From Gonium pectorale (Eukaryota; Chlorophyta; Chlorophyceae; Chlamydomonadales; Volvocaceae): 64,000 nt of DNA. Under the pieces are notes generated by a model. That model was given only the letters and a program-made list of their open reading frames with translations. It did no database searches and had not been told where the DNA came from. The stretch spans positions 899,107-963,106 of the forward strand of contig LSYV01000020.1 of NCBI GenBank assembly GCA_001584585.1. Direction: 5' to 3'. Positions within the stretch are counted from its first letter, which is position 1, and the number at the start of each line of letters is the position of its first letter. Positions 29,882-41,073 of this stretch are shown here, piece after piece. A program made the translations under genes and the position numbers.

Positions 29882-31133
29882 GGCTGCAGCCGGCGCTGGA
29901 CGAGGCCCAGGCCGAGAAGCAGGCCTACGAGACTCAGGCAAGGATGCTGTACGACCGTTAGGTGGAGGCTTCCATTGAGTAGGGCAGGCTCGCTGGAGCG
30001 CTGGCGGCGAGCAACACGGAGAAGGCCCAGGCCCAGGAGCCGCTGGGGGCGCGCGAGCGAGGCAGCATATGCCGAGCTGCACCGCCGGCTGTCGGAGTGC
30101 GAGGAGCTGTTGACGGCCTGCGAGGCGGAGAAGGCGCAGCTACAGACGCAGGTGAAGAAGGCCGAAGCGAACGTTGCTGGGCTGCGGAGCGGGCAGACGC
30201 AGCTCAGCGCTGCTGCGGCGGCGCACAAGTGCTGTATAGCCAGCATTACCAGCGGCGGATGGAGGTGGAGGCTGAGAAGGAGCAGGTGCAAGCGGCGCTG
30301 ATGGCGAGCAAAGCCGCTGTGGACAACCTGCAACATCAGCTGTCGATTGCCAACGCCGCTCAGATGGCAGGAGACGCTGAGCAGGCCGCGCTGCTCCGCC
30401 GGCTGGCGCAGGTGGAGGCGCAGGCTACCACCCACAAGCAGGACCTAGACCGGGAGCGGGAGGGGCGTGCACGGTTGGAGCAGGAGCGGGCGGTCATGCT
30501 GGAGCAGCGAGAGGAGCTGGAGAATGAGCTATCGTCCTGGCAGCAGTACGGCAAGGGCGCCGCCCTCGCCGGGGAGGCGCTGGTCCAGGGTGTCCTACGT
30601 GAGACTGGTGGCCCCGGGCATGGATCCCCAGCAAGTGGCCTTCCTGCTATCTGGTGCCACCCCAGTTCCCTTCAGCGCCACGGGCATTTCCAGCAATTCC
30701 AGGTCGGACTTCTACAACAGGGCGGAGTTGCTGGCGACACTGGTGGACCGCATCCGGGCGATGCTGGAGACCTTCAACTACATGAAATGCGAGCTGAAGG
30801 ATTGGTTTTTGGAGCATGGTGAGCGTCCACACGATGGACTACGGTACTGCTGGACGTTCGTACGTGAGGGCGCCGACGGCCGCCTTCCCCCACTGGAGGA
30901 GGGCATAACCGTGCGGGACGAGGCCGTAGCGGTGGAGGCGGTCGGCCGCATGCTAGCGGAGCGGTTCCTGGCCGACCTGCCCAACAGTGTGGTGGCGATG
31001 GCAATGGCGACACGGGCGGTACCACGTAGAAGGGCTCTGCGGCGGAAAGCCGTCCGACGCTGGCTGAGAGCGGCGTACTGGTCGGCTTAAGAGGGCTGTC
31101 TGGGGTCAGACAGCGTTCGCTGGGGCACGTGTC
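29882..31133 (+). pseudogene. Degenerate coiled-coil gene, right arm of a 2.5-kb inverted repeat
   Basis: Same protein as the left arm in opposite orientation. It has stops near its 5' end (TAG codons at about 29958 and 29979) and a frameshift around 30055, but the two stops that break the left copy are absent here. The 3' part reads 'EEGITVRDEAVAVEAVGRML' and 'VRRWLRAAYWSA' before a TAA at 31087-31089. The arms are roughly 90% alike by eye, with small indels. The two copies carry different disabling changes, so each decayed after duplication. Confidence 0.7.
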
Positions 31134-31151
31134 ACAGTTGTGACATGCCAT

Positions 31152-31171
31152 GTACGTGTCCGGACACGTAC
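31152..31171. repeat. Perfect 20-bp palindrome
   Basis: GTACGTGTCCGGACACGTAC equals its own reverse complement. It lies 19 bp outside the right arm of the long inverted repeat and has no counterpart at the left outer edge. Confidence 0.8.
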
Positions 31172-31229
31172 CTGCAAGGCATGCCTAAGCCTTGCTTTGT
31201 ATCATTATAGGTTGTGGGTGTACATTAGG

Positions 31230-31240
31230 TGGTATCAGAG
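31230..31240 (+). other. Primer-binding-site-like motif (initiator tRNA-Met complement)
   Basis: TGGTATCAGAG is the first 11 bases of the common PBS of plant and algal LTR retrotransposons. It follows a TACA that could end an LTR. No reverse transcriptase or integrase frame follows, so at most this is a relic. Confidence 0.4.
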
Positions 31241-33650
31241 GTGAAGCAGCTTGCCATAACGTGTCGATAAGGTGCGGCATATGACTCTAGGGCTCTGACT
31301 TTTACATGAAGCCGAAGCAACGAGGCGCTAAAAAGGGATGTTGTCGTAAGCCGCACCAACCGCTGCAGGTGTGAGTGGCCCAGGGTACCATGGGAAACTT
31401 GAACTTTGAAGTCGTCCTGTAAATCACACACTGCCCCGATTCATAATCTATTTAGCGGAAAAGATAGCTCTACAATTCCTTTCTGCAGGCCCTTTAAGGC
31501 GGTTAGCCCGCTTGCACCCAGGTTGCCGCAACATCGCTGCACGCGGAGGGATTCGGAAGCTCGGAATTTCGCAGTAAGGGGGGTAGTATGGGAAACGGCC
31601 TTTTGTCGAAAAGCCACGTCGTTTGGCGTAACCCCCGTCCTATCCTCCGGCCTAGAAGCTTAATGTTATATATGAGTGCTGCCTGGTGTGCTGTGGCAGC
31701 TTAGCTTGGCTGTTCATCGGTAAACTTGTGCCATCCCGACGCGCATGGCGTGCGACTTGCCCTGACTTGGCCTTGCCGCCGCTGAGCGCATAAACTACAA
31801 CACACATGCATGTTGACCGAAAGAACCACATGTAATACTCGGTGTCATGGGACCGTCAACCATGCACGCCCTGCCACCCACATGACGGTCTCCGTCTCAT
31901 AAGAATTTTGCTTGTCGCAAGCTCTCGTATGTTGTAGTAATATAGAGGTGTGTAATGCATGCTGCAGCCATGGACCGGCCGCGACCAGCCGGACGGTGCT
32001 GAAATGGCCAGATTGGCCCCACGGCTCTAGGACCAGAAGGTGGCATCCGGACTGCAACTGCTGTTATGGAACCAAAGGATTACATACAAAGGTTACGTGG
32101 CTGAAGTTGCAGCTCGGTCTGGCAAGCGGAGGCCGAGGAACGAGCCGTTTCCCACGATACCCCCTTCCCATAATACCCCGGGCCACCTGTACGGAAGAGC
32201 CGCGGACGGTTGGTTACACGGCGGCCGAACTGCATGTGCGCGGAGAGGCAGAAGCGCTTCGTTGTGTAGGGACTGAACTGAGCGGAGCAGGGTGCCCGGG
32301 GCCTCGTTGGTAGAGGGGATGGAGGTGCTCGGAAGCGGGCGGCTTGGGGCATAGCTCCGGCGCCTGGCCTGCAGGTCTTGCAGGAGTGGGTGGCCTTGCG
32401 TTATGCCGAAAGAGATGCTCCGGAACCGGGCCTGCAGGACCCTGCAGGGCCGCATGCAGGAACAGGATGCCCCGAAACCAGGCCCCTCCGGGACCATTGT
32501 AGGGTCTGCCGGTACATCTGTCGGAACTTTCCGTACTTTGCGAGACCATGGTAGGATTCGCTGTGGCCTGTATCTTGTGTTCCGAGACCACCCTACTAGG
32601 GTTTACTAGGTTTTGGGCTGGGCGGTACAGGCGGACTGTACCGTAAGGCCCTGCTTACTTCAAGGGCGGCAGCCCTGGGGCATGGAACCAGCGAAGCAGC
32701 GATACCCAACAGACCATGTTTGGTGCTATCGACTAAGTCCGTAAGATGCGTGTGCGCAAGACCTCTGGCCAGCAGTCGACAGTTCCGGTCCAGGGCCCGT
32801 TAGTCCCTGCGGCAACGTGTAAACCTGTGCGAGTCGAGCCAAGACCCTGCTCTGGGCTTCTCAAGGCGTCTGCCTCACACGCACCGCCTTCAACCTCAAG
32901 GATCAAGGGTGTGAGCGGCCACTGTGCGGCGCTCACGGTGCGCGGTTTAGGCCCCTGCCTGTCGACTGCGCTTTCCGAATTCCGCATCTCGACAACTCAT
33001 CGGTGGTCGTAAGTGCTTGGGCGTTTCGGCGTTGCCGACCTCACGGGCAGCGCAGTTTCGGCTGTTTCACCAGGCTAAGCAGGGCGCTGTCGCCATACAG
33101 CCGCCCTGTGAGGTAGAGCACTTGCCACGATCCTATTTGCAGTCAGCGGAAAAAATGTTTGGACGTTGGTGGACTGCTGACTTGGTTTCGCGTCACACTG
33201 TATCAATACGGAACGACAGAGACGACAAATCGCTCGCAGCAGCCGGCGGCGGCCGTACGAAGTGGCAGAACCCAGGCACGCAGGCAGCGGCACGCTAGAC
33301 ACGTTTGACGAACCCGCATGTCAGCAACGAGCTTTGTTGGGCGCACAAATGGGCTTGGGCGCATGAAAGTGTGCAGCGCAGCAGCACTGTACCTGTTCTT
33401 ACATTGCATGCAACGCAAAATGTGTGAGAATACTTTACCCACTAAAACCGAAGTACAGGTGCGAAACGGAGCTGAAATACAGGACAATGGGCATATCCCC
33501 ATCACCACTGGGCCGACGGACCTCGCCAAGGTGGTTATGCGGTCTCCTTACATAATATAACAAGGCGCATACAGCACAATAAGCGGTCCGTTGGCAAGAT
33601 GGTGCCGCATAATGGGCGGGAGTCCCCGGCGGCATGCAGGCGCCGCCCCT
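31241..33650. other. Intergenic region, no gene recognised
   Basis: About 2.4 kb with only short, low-quality open frames on both strands. I see no splice-consistent exons or known domains. Confidence 0.5.
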
Positions 33651-33879
33651 CAGCAGGAGGGAGGCGTACAAAGTGCATACATACGGAGTCAGCTTTGACC
33701 AGTAAGGAGAGGCTATGTCAGAAAACCGTAATACGGGTTGGGAGAGTGACAGCGCCTCACCCCAGCCTGGTCATGGGAACTCTTCCTGGCATATGTCATT
33801 CAAGGCAGATACATTATCATGGCATTAGAACATCACGCGAACCCTGGGACCCGTACGCTACACGCCCCAGCGAGCACCA

Positions 33880-35139
33880 CTAGTCGCTGCCTCCTCCCCC
33901 ACCTCCGCCCCTACCGCCGCCGCACCCAGGGGACACCCAGGGGAGCGGAGCCTGCTCCCACCCTACCGGAGCTGGGCGCCCACAATCCCCGCTGCCGCCG
34001 GTCCCAGAGGGTGCCGGCAGCACAGCGATTGGCCGGCACCTGGCAGGCGGCCCAACCCCGCGAGAGCATGCTTCCGCGGCACGGCCCAGCCGCAGACGAG
34101 TTTTTTCGTTACGACCCTGGTCCCGTGGATTTTAAACCCGCCCCTTAGGCCACCCCCTGGTCAACCGCTGCCCTACCCTTCCCCACCCTGCCGCTCGTAG
34201 CCGCAGGGTGGCACTACCGATACTCACCACCTCGACGGCGAACGCGGGCCGCTTGCCCGCAGTCAGCTCGTGCGTTAGCATATAGGAGCTTGGGCCCGGA
34301 GCCGGTGGCGGCCAGAAGCTTTCCTTGCCCACCACGGCCTCCCACTCAGCCCGCGAGTCGACGCCGAAGCCGAAAGGCGACTTGTACTTGCCGGGCTCCG
34401 GGACCTCTGCGCGCTGTTAGGCGGCGGGGACCTGGCGGTGTACGAACCTGCAACGTGGGGGTGGCACCGCTAAGCACGCAGGCAACGAACACTGGCTGGG
34501 CACTGGACGCACTGGAGCTGGAGCGTTACTGGTGGATGGGGCGCGGACTGCCGCGAGACGGCGCGCAAATGTTGGGCAATGTCAGACCCCCTGCGGGTGC
34601 CTGCGAAAGCGGCATGTCATGGCACCCACCATGCAAAGGCCACATCCAGGGGCGGCACCGTGTAAGTGGCGACGGACTTTTGGGGGCTGGCCACCACCGA
34701 GATCCATTGCTTCTCGTATCGCAGGGCCGCAGCAACGGCGTAGTATCCGGTGTAGAGGCCGCCTGGGGGGGCGGGAACGCTGCGGGAAGGGCAGGGTCGT
34801 TGTGAGGGCGGTGGCGCATATGGTGGAGAGAGGGGAGGGACGGAAGGAACGGCGATGCACTCTATATTGCTCTCTCAAGGGCGCATCGCGTACAAGCTTT
34901 TGCACGTGGTTTGGCTCTACGCAAAGGGGCCATGCGGGACTCGGCGGGACTCTGACGGCGCAGATTCACCGCAGCTCCCTGCCCAGCTGTGTGCTTGTCC
35001 CGATACAAACGATCGCCGATAGCATCTTGCCTCGTGGGAACGCGTCGACCGCGTGGAGGAGGCGGAGCATTTCTTGTATGTAATTGTTTGCGGGAGCAAA
35101 CTTTAGGCCCTTTGCCTCTAACGCACCCTGAGACTCCAT
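33880..35139 (-). pseudogene. Truncated duplicate of the GRDP gene
   Basis: Nearly identical to the GRDP locus in three blocks: exon 1 and intron 1 (from the ATG at 35139), exons 2-3 with their introns, and the end of the last exon plus 3' flank (homology runs down to about 33690, matching about 22850-23130). The middle of the gene is missing. Exon 3 has a premature stop at 34417-34419, where the parent has a Tyr codon (AYQ becomes A-stop). The Gly-rich tail is cut to a short remnant before a TAG at 33880-33882. Intron sequence is retained, so it arose by DNA duplication, not retrocopying. Confidence 0.9.
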
Positions 35140-35951
35140 GGCAGCTGATGTTATGGTCCGATGCCTTAGCGTTGAGAGGCTGCGGAGCGACTAGCTCATG
35201 TCTGACCCAGGGCAGGTCTGACCGTGACTCAATGCAGGGCTCGACTGAATACTATGAGGTGTATATGCTATGCGCGATGTAGGAGAGTTCTGCAACTCTT
35301 GGATCTGTAGCGGCGAGAAGTTTTACGGACAGGTAGGTTAATTGCAACGAAGGAGGGACTCAAGAATGGACGCTCAGCAGCTCTCCGCCAGATCCCTTTC
35401 TCCTATGCACCTGGATTATTAAAAACTGGACTAAACTGGCCACGAATGAGAAGCAGCTCTTGCCGATCCGAGTCGGAAGTAACATGGTGAAGGTTTGAAT
35501 AATGAGGGTTACAGACGAGCACCATGCCGCACGAGGAGAATGTGCGAGAGCCGGGCTCCGCACAGCTATGTCCGTCACAGCCTCAAGTCGATGGGGCGGT
35601 GGGACGCTACAAGCCGCAGCGCCACGGGCTGCACTAGAGCACTGGCGTTCGCCCCTTGGGGTGACTGCCCATTCAAAAGCGATCCACAAATATACAGGAC
35701 TCCCCATACAGGACTCGCGCAGAGAGCGCGTTCTTGCATACATCAAACACAAACAGAGGTGTTGGCAAAAACGGCAGGGCATTGCTGCCGTACCGCATGC
35801 ATATACGCATGGGCGCGAGCCACGATGTCCATCAAGGTCTGAACAAACTGAACCAAGTCGCCAAACAATCAAACATAAATACAAGCCTCACACGTCAGCG
35901 CAGGCCGGCAAACCCGCTCCGGGACGCCAGAGGACAGATAAGCCTTACAAC
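35140..35951. other. Spacer between GRDP pseudogene and the coiled-coil gene
   Basis: Contains sequence upstream of the pseudogene and the 3' flank of the 35952-37681 gene. A TGTAA on the minus strand lies at about 35507-35511. A 174-codon minus-strand frame here has no protein-like features and is not called. Confidence 0.5.
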
Positions 35952-37681
35952 TTAAGCGGGCGTATTCGCTGCTTTCTCAGTGACCGCCTGGTCCTCCGGC
36001 TGCTGCACATCCAGGTCTTGGAGCTGCGCCGTAAGCTCCTCCGCGCCGTCGCGTATCAGCTGCATGAGCTCCAGCTCCAGCTGGGCCTTGCGCGCCGCAA
36101 CCAGCGCCGACTCCGCCTTAATGGCCTGGCGGCCGAGGATACCATACGCGCATCCAGGCCAGTGCTATCAGGTGCCCGCACGGGAGCCATCAATTGGTGG
36201 CAGACGGCAGCTTAACTTGGCATACAATGTTGCGGGCTTCATGCCCGATCGGGGGCCCCAAGCATGTTAACTCCCCCTCCTCCCAAGACCCATGTGCCGG
36301 CATCGCATAGGAACCAAAGGAATCCGGTTCTTCACTGCGCGGACGGACACCTGCGCTCTGACCAGACGTTCTCCATTAAGTGTGCCCCCCTCTCCTGAGA
36401 CCCACCTGCAGCTGCTTCTGCATGGCGGCCAGTTCCGCGTCCAGGTCCTCCTGCAGCTTGTCCACGTCCTCGAGGTCCTCCTCGCCGTGGCCCTCCGCCC
36501 CGGCGGTCGGCCCCGCCACCTCGCCTCCAGACGCTGCTGACGCATCCGCGTCGCCCTGTTCGCTGCCAGCCCCGGCTCCTAAGGTCATCTTGGCGAGCAT
36601 ATCGCGCGTGCCAGCCTGGGCGGCTGCAGGGTACAGTAAGGGGCACGCAGTCCACAACATTGGCTGCAGGGCAGCAGTAAGCAGCGCTTACACACATAAG
36701 GAAATACGGGACGCCGCTGATGTCTTCATTTTTGCCGTCTTGCGGTGCTAAAGCAAAGATCGCGACGCTACCTCGCCATGAGCATCCATTCCAGGATACA
36801 GTAGGTGAAAAGTCGCGGAGCAGCAGTGGCCACTCACGCGTGCATGCTGGGTCCTTACCCGCGAACTCCTTAGCAAACTCCTCGTCTACCGCCTCGTCTC
36901 CGCCTTCGTCCAGCTTGGCCTCCATGGCGTCCAGGTCGGCGTCCAGGGTGTTGAGGGCCGCCAGCTGGCGCTTCAGCATCTCAAGCTCTGCAAACACCTG
37001 CAGCTTCCAGGCGTCATCCTGGAGCTCCTGGAGCTACGGGCAGGTGGATAGTGGAAAGACAGACAGGGTGTGTCGGGGGCAAGAGCAAAGCAAGAGGGGG
37101 CGGCAGTGCACGTGAACACGCTCCGCAGCTTACCGTACCAAGAAAGGTGCATGCTACACTTTAAACCCCAGATTGGTCGGCAACGCTCGCGTTTTGGTGC
37201 TCGGAGTCCGTTGCGCTTCGTGCCACGTGCATATGATACGAAACACACCGTACTCGAAAGGCACGGCGGGAGACACGTGAGTTAGGTCTTGTATACATGT
37301 GCATGATATGAGTTTGTGTGATGGCATGCAGGACTGCTAGCTACGACACACCTTGGCTAGAAACAACCTACCTCGGCAGCCAGGTTGTCCTTCATGCCGC
37401 CCAACTCCGACGCTTGCTCACGTTGCGACTGGATCATGCGCTGAACCTCAGCTTGAGATTCTTCCAAGTCCTGTAGGAGAGCGCTGGCCTCCTCGTCAAG
37501 CAGCTCCTCCTCGGCAGCATCGACCTCCTCGGCACCTTCGGCACCCTCGGCCTGTAACATAGCGAGCATTCAGATCATGCAGATCATGCATGCACGTTGC
37601 TGCGAGGGCAGTCTGACTTGGCTGCTTCAGAAGACGCCTGCTTACCGGAGCACTGCCGTTTGCGAGTTCGTCTTCCGACAT
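35952..37681 (-). CDS. Acidic coiled-coil protein, 260 aa, unrecognised
   Basis: Five exons, 37681-37646, 37551-37372, 37033-36859, 36623-36406 and 36125-35952, total 783 nt with all phases matching. The protein starts 'MSEDELANGSAP' and is strongly acidic. Coiled-coil stretches run from about residue 25 to 110 ('EESQAEVQRMIQSQREQASE', 'ELEMLKRQLAALN') and from about 175 to 240 ('KLQEDLDAELAAMQKQLQ', 'QLELELMQLIRDG'). A Gly/Ala/Ser-rich linker separates them ('GAGAGSEQGDADASAASGG'). There is no signal peptide or membrane segment, so it is probably cytosolic or a scaffold. I do not recognise a family. Copies D and E of the dispersed repeat lie upstream. Confidence 0.8.
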
Positions 37682-38116
37682 GGCTTTCGAAGTGAAAGTG
37701 CAATTATCAGTCAGCAATCAAAAAGGCTACTAAGAGAAAAGAGCTCGGGTTCTTGCACAAGGAAATCGCGTCCCTTCTACCGTCAGCTATGATGGAGTAG
37801 GAAATTGTGTCGATAATGCTGTCACAAACATGCTCACTAGAAGTTCAACGGTGGATTCCAAGTGGATCCGGTGCCGTACGGCGCTCGCTGTTATACCGCG
37901 CCGCCGCTCAGGCCCCTGCAGTACCTGCCTCTCGTGCGGGACTTCACCTGTATGTGCCGAGGAGAACCTGTGCCCGCAGCTTTCACCCTTCCGAGCCCCT
38001 CCCCCGCCCCATGCTGTTACGCACATGTAACACATACACCTGCCGCCTTGCCGCTGCCCTCACTCTCTCATCCCGGCTCCTGCTCCCACCCATCCGCTAC
38101 CCACCCACCCGGCCTC

Positions 38117-38226
38117 TCATAAAAAATGAAACACTGCAATAGGGGAGCCACACCACACCTCTACGGTCATACACACCCGAAGGCGCGACGTCTCCAGTAG
38201 GGCGGGAGGGCGGTACAGAGAAAGGC
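38117..38226 (-). repeat. Dispersed repeat, copy D
   Basis: On the minus strand it carries CCCGCCCTACTGGAGACG, then TCGCGCCTTCGGGTGTGTAT and GACCGTAGAGG, then a tail ending in a T run. It is the closest match to the core of copies A and C. Confidence 0.7.
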
Positions 38227-38892
38227 AAACGAGCGAAAGCAAACGAGCAGACGCAACCAACCCCCGGTCCTGGACGGGGCAGCTTACCAGGGCATCCTTG
38301 ATACTATCACCCCTGACCCACATGCCGGCTCCCTACCTCATCTGCCCAGGTAACCTGCTCCCAGCACCAACAGTGGGCACATGCGATGGGCCTTGAGCGC
38401 CACCCGACCCTTGATCTGAAGCGACGGCGCGTCGGGGAGCATAACCTAATGTAATGGCTTGAGGCTGACGCCTTTGCGGATGAAGTGTTAGTAGTTGAAG
38501 CACCCATTAAAGCATGTCCCTGATCCCAACGCGCATATTCCCACTTGCATTCGCGGTGGGTGGTGAAGGCGCAGGTCGAGGTAGATGTGAAGGAGTCGGA
38601 GCGAGCCGAGCGGGACTGACATCTATTCAGCCTTCGATAAGAGGTTCCCGCAGCGGCGGCAGTCCGTGAGAGCAGGGACGTGCACAGCCCTGTCTGTGTG
38701 CCCATACTGTGTGCAGTTGCCCTTTGGCAGGCGTGATACGGGTACGCCGCGCGTCTGCACCGGAACAGAGGATGTCAAGCGATGCCGGATTCCCTTTTGG
38801 GTTGGTCGGGGGGATGCCGAAGGTTTTCGGGTCATAAGAGGTGTCGCATGCTTGGGGGTAAATTGCATCCAGATGCCCGAGGTGGGGATGTC

Positions 38893-38957
38893 GGATGAGC
38901 AAAAAAGAACCAGAAACGGGGAAGACAACCTCTACGGACATACACACCCAGGGGTGT
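38893..38957 (-). repeat. Dispersed repeat, copy E (core and tail)
   Basis: On the minus strand it reads GGGTGTGTATGTCCGTAGAG followed by GTTGTCTTCCCCGTTTCTGG and a T run. The tail type matches copy H rather than copies A and C, suggesting at least two subfamilies. Confidence 0.6.
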
Positions 38958-41073
38958 GATGAGCTGTATCCTAGATGGCGGGTGCCCACACCTCAGGCAG
39001 TGCTGGGCCGTAAGTCATTCCCGCATCAAGGCCACACGGCGGGTAAGGCTACGTGCATGCACGCGGCAAGTCCTGGCAGCCACTGACCAGGTGCTGAAGC
39101 TGCACTTCCCTGCATCCCCTCCCCCTCCACATCCGGGCGCCTGCGCACGCCCAGACCAGCGCCGCCGCCAGCTTAACCTCCCAACGCTCCCCCAGTGCGA
39201 GCACAGATCGCGCAGGGCGGGCGAGAGTCGCCAGCGCCGGTGGGCAGCATCCAGGCACCTCGTGGCCCAAGCAGTTGCATCGTGGCCTTCATGCGCAGTC
39301 ATTGTGCGTATGTAGCAGGTGCAGAAGGCGTGCTCAAAGCATACAAGCAAGCAAACGGCGGACGAGAAAGGCATGGGCCAGTGGAATATATACAGGCATA
39401 CGGCTGGGAGTTTTGGCGGATGATTTTCAGGGTTTCCTGAGATGGGCTGCGTGCGTGGTCCTGCGACTATACAATACCGACATGCCTGGGCCTGCGGAAT
39501 AAGTAAGGCGTGTACTCGTACGTGTGCAGCGTCGTGTTCCTTACAGCCGGCCATGGGCCGTGAAATGTAGCGCATGTCGACGGCACTCGATTAACCATGA
39601 ATACAGCCTTTCGTCCCATCCGTGCCAGGACGCAACGCACACCCCGGAGCGCAGCGGTGCGCCTGAGGGCGAGTCCGCCACGCGTGCCCGGCGACCTCTA
39701 ACTCCGGATCATTACACACGAAGGGCTGCACGAACCCATGTTATCTGGCGCGCCTGAGCTTTCGGGACGTTCTGCACGCGTTCCGAGCGGTCCGGTGCCA
39801 ATCACGAAACACGAACACGCGGAGCCCCCAGCTGGACGCAACGCGACCCAGACCAGTCATTCCTTGGCATCCCATCCCAGCGTTGGCTGGACGGTAAACT
39901 GTGCACGGGGTTCACGGCCAATACCGTGACCGCTAAGACTAGATCTCCAACACCACGCGCTACAAAGCAACTAGCCGCTACGAACCGTGTAGCAGACCTG
40001 GGGACGACACATTGCTGATGGGTAAAATACATGGGCGAGCAGAAAGGATCACGGATGCAAATAGCGCACCGCAGACTTATGGTTATGGGATTTCTGGCAA
40101 CGCACTCCCCATCTAATGAATACACCCTTGGGCAAAACCTACCAGAGAAAGGCACAGGCCCCTGACTTGGCAGCTTTCCCTTGGGAGGGCATATGCCTCG
40201 TAGCATCATCAAGCGCCGGCCACGCGTGAGCCATTTTACCGCTTCCTTGTACGAACAAGGAACATGACCAGGAAGGACCCAACTTAGAGTGGGGTCACCC
40301 AGCTCACGCAAGCATCCCAGCTCTGCCGACCCATGCTTACTAACACACTGGATAAGTCTACAACCATAAGGAGTCATGATGACAAACATTGCCGGGTTTG
40401 TTCCATCCGAGAAGCATACAAGCCAGCTCTGTCACAATTCCGCGTGACAGTAAGCCCAAGAGCCACCCAGGAGCCAGGTCCACCCCGCCGTGCAGTGGCA
40501 CGCGTACAAAAGCGGTCAACCAGCCGATCAGCCCACTTCTAACGCAGCATTAGTCCACACACGTGGCTGGTTGTTGCAGATTACGCAGCAATACTCTACA
40601 CCATGACAGTACGGGCGCAGACCAACACCCGGATGAGCATGGCCGGGGCGGACGGCAGCCGGGGAGCCAGCCAAAGGTCCCCACTTTTGCATGAGCGGCG
40701 ATAGACTGCAGTACCCATCAGAATGTAGTCTACCTGACAACGTGCGAAGCTGCCCGCGGAACTCCGGTATGGGTCATGATGTGGAGCGTGAGCTCCGCTA
40801 ACAACTCTCGGACACCAAATCCCATATCCCAACAGCACTACCGTAGTTTGCCGACCTACCTGGGTTCACCTGACCGGTAGTCCTCTGCCCGTGGCCCAAC
40901 GGCCCCACTACAGCCGACACGGAGATGTAGGCAACAGGCGGCCGGCACAGCACGGGAAGCCAGAAAGGCGCTCTTATGCGCCCTCAACCCACGCGGCCGT
41001 GCCCCTTGGCGGACGCGCTCAGCAAGCCGCCAGCCGCCACACCCGCAGAACCGCCACGTTCCGAGATGCGTCA

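Larger units (their letters stand above)
28620..31133. repeat. Long inverted repeat, arms of about 1.22-1.25 kb, spacer about 42 bp
   Basis: Outer ends match as GACACGTGCCCC (left) and GGGGCACGTGTC (right). Inner ends match as GCCTGGGCCTCGTCC (left) and GGACGAGGCCCAGGC (right), leaving a short loop at about 29840-29881. A transcript across it would fold into a very long hairpin. Confidence 0.85.
37682..41073. other. Intergenic region with repeat copies D and E
   Basis: About 3.4 kb with no convincing gene. A 186-codon minus-strand frame at 39575-39015 has an Arg/Trp-rich middle but no family signature or splice support. It holds copy D (38117-38226) and copy E (38893-38957) of the dispersed repeat. 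The promoter of the coiled-coil gene must lie just above 37682. Confidence 0.5.

Noticed and set aside
28620..31133. Two active divergent coiled-coil genes
   Set aside because: Both arms contain in-frame stops and frameshifts at different positions, so neither copy is intact.
35360..35884. 174-codon minus-strand open frame
   Set aside because: It has low-complexity-free but Cys/Ser/Arg-scattered composition with no motif, and sits in the 3' flank of a well-supported gene.
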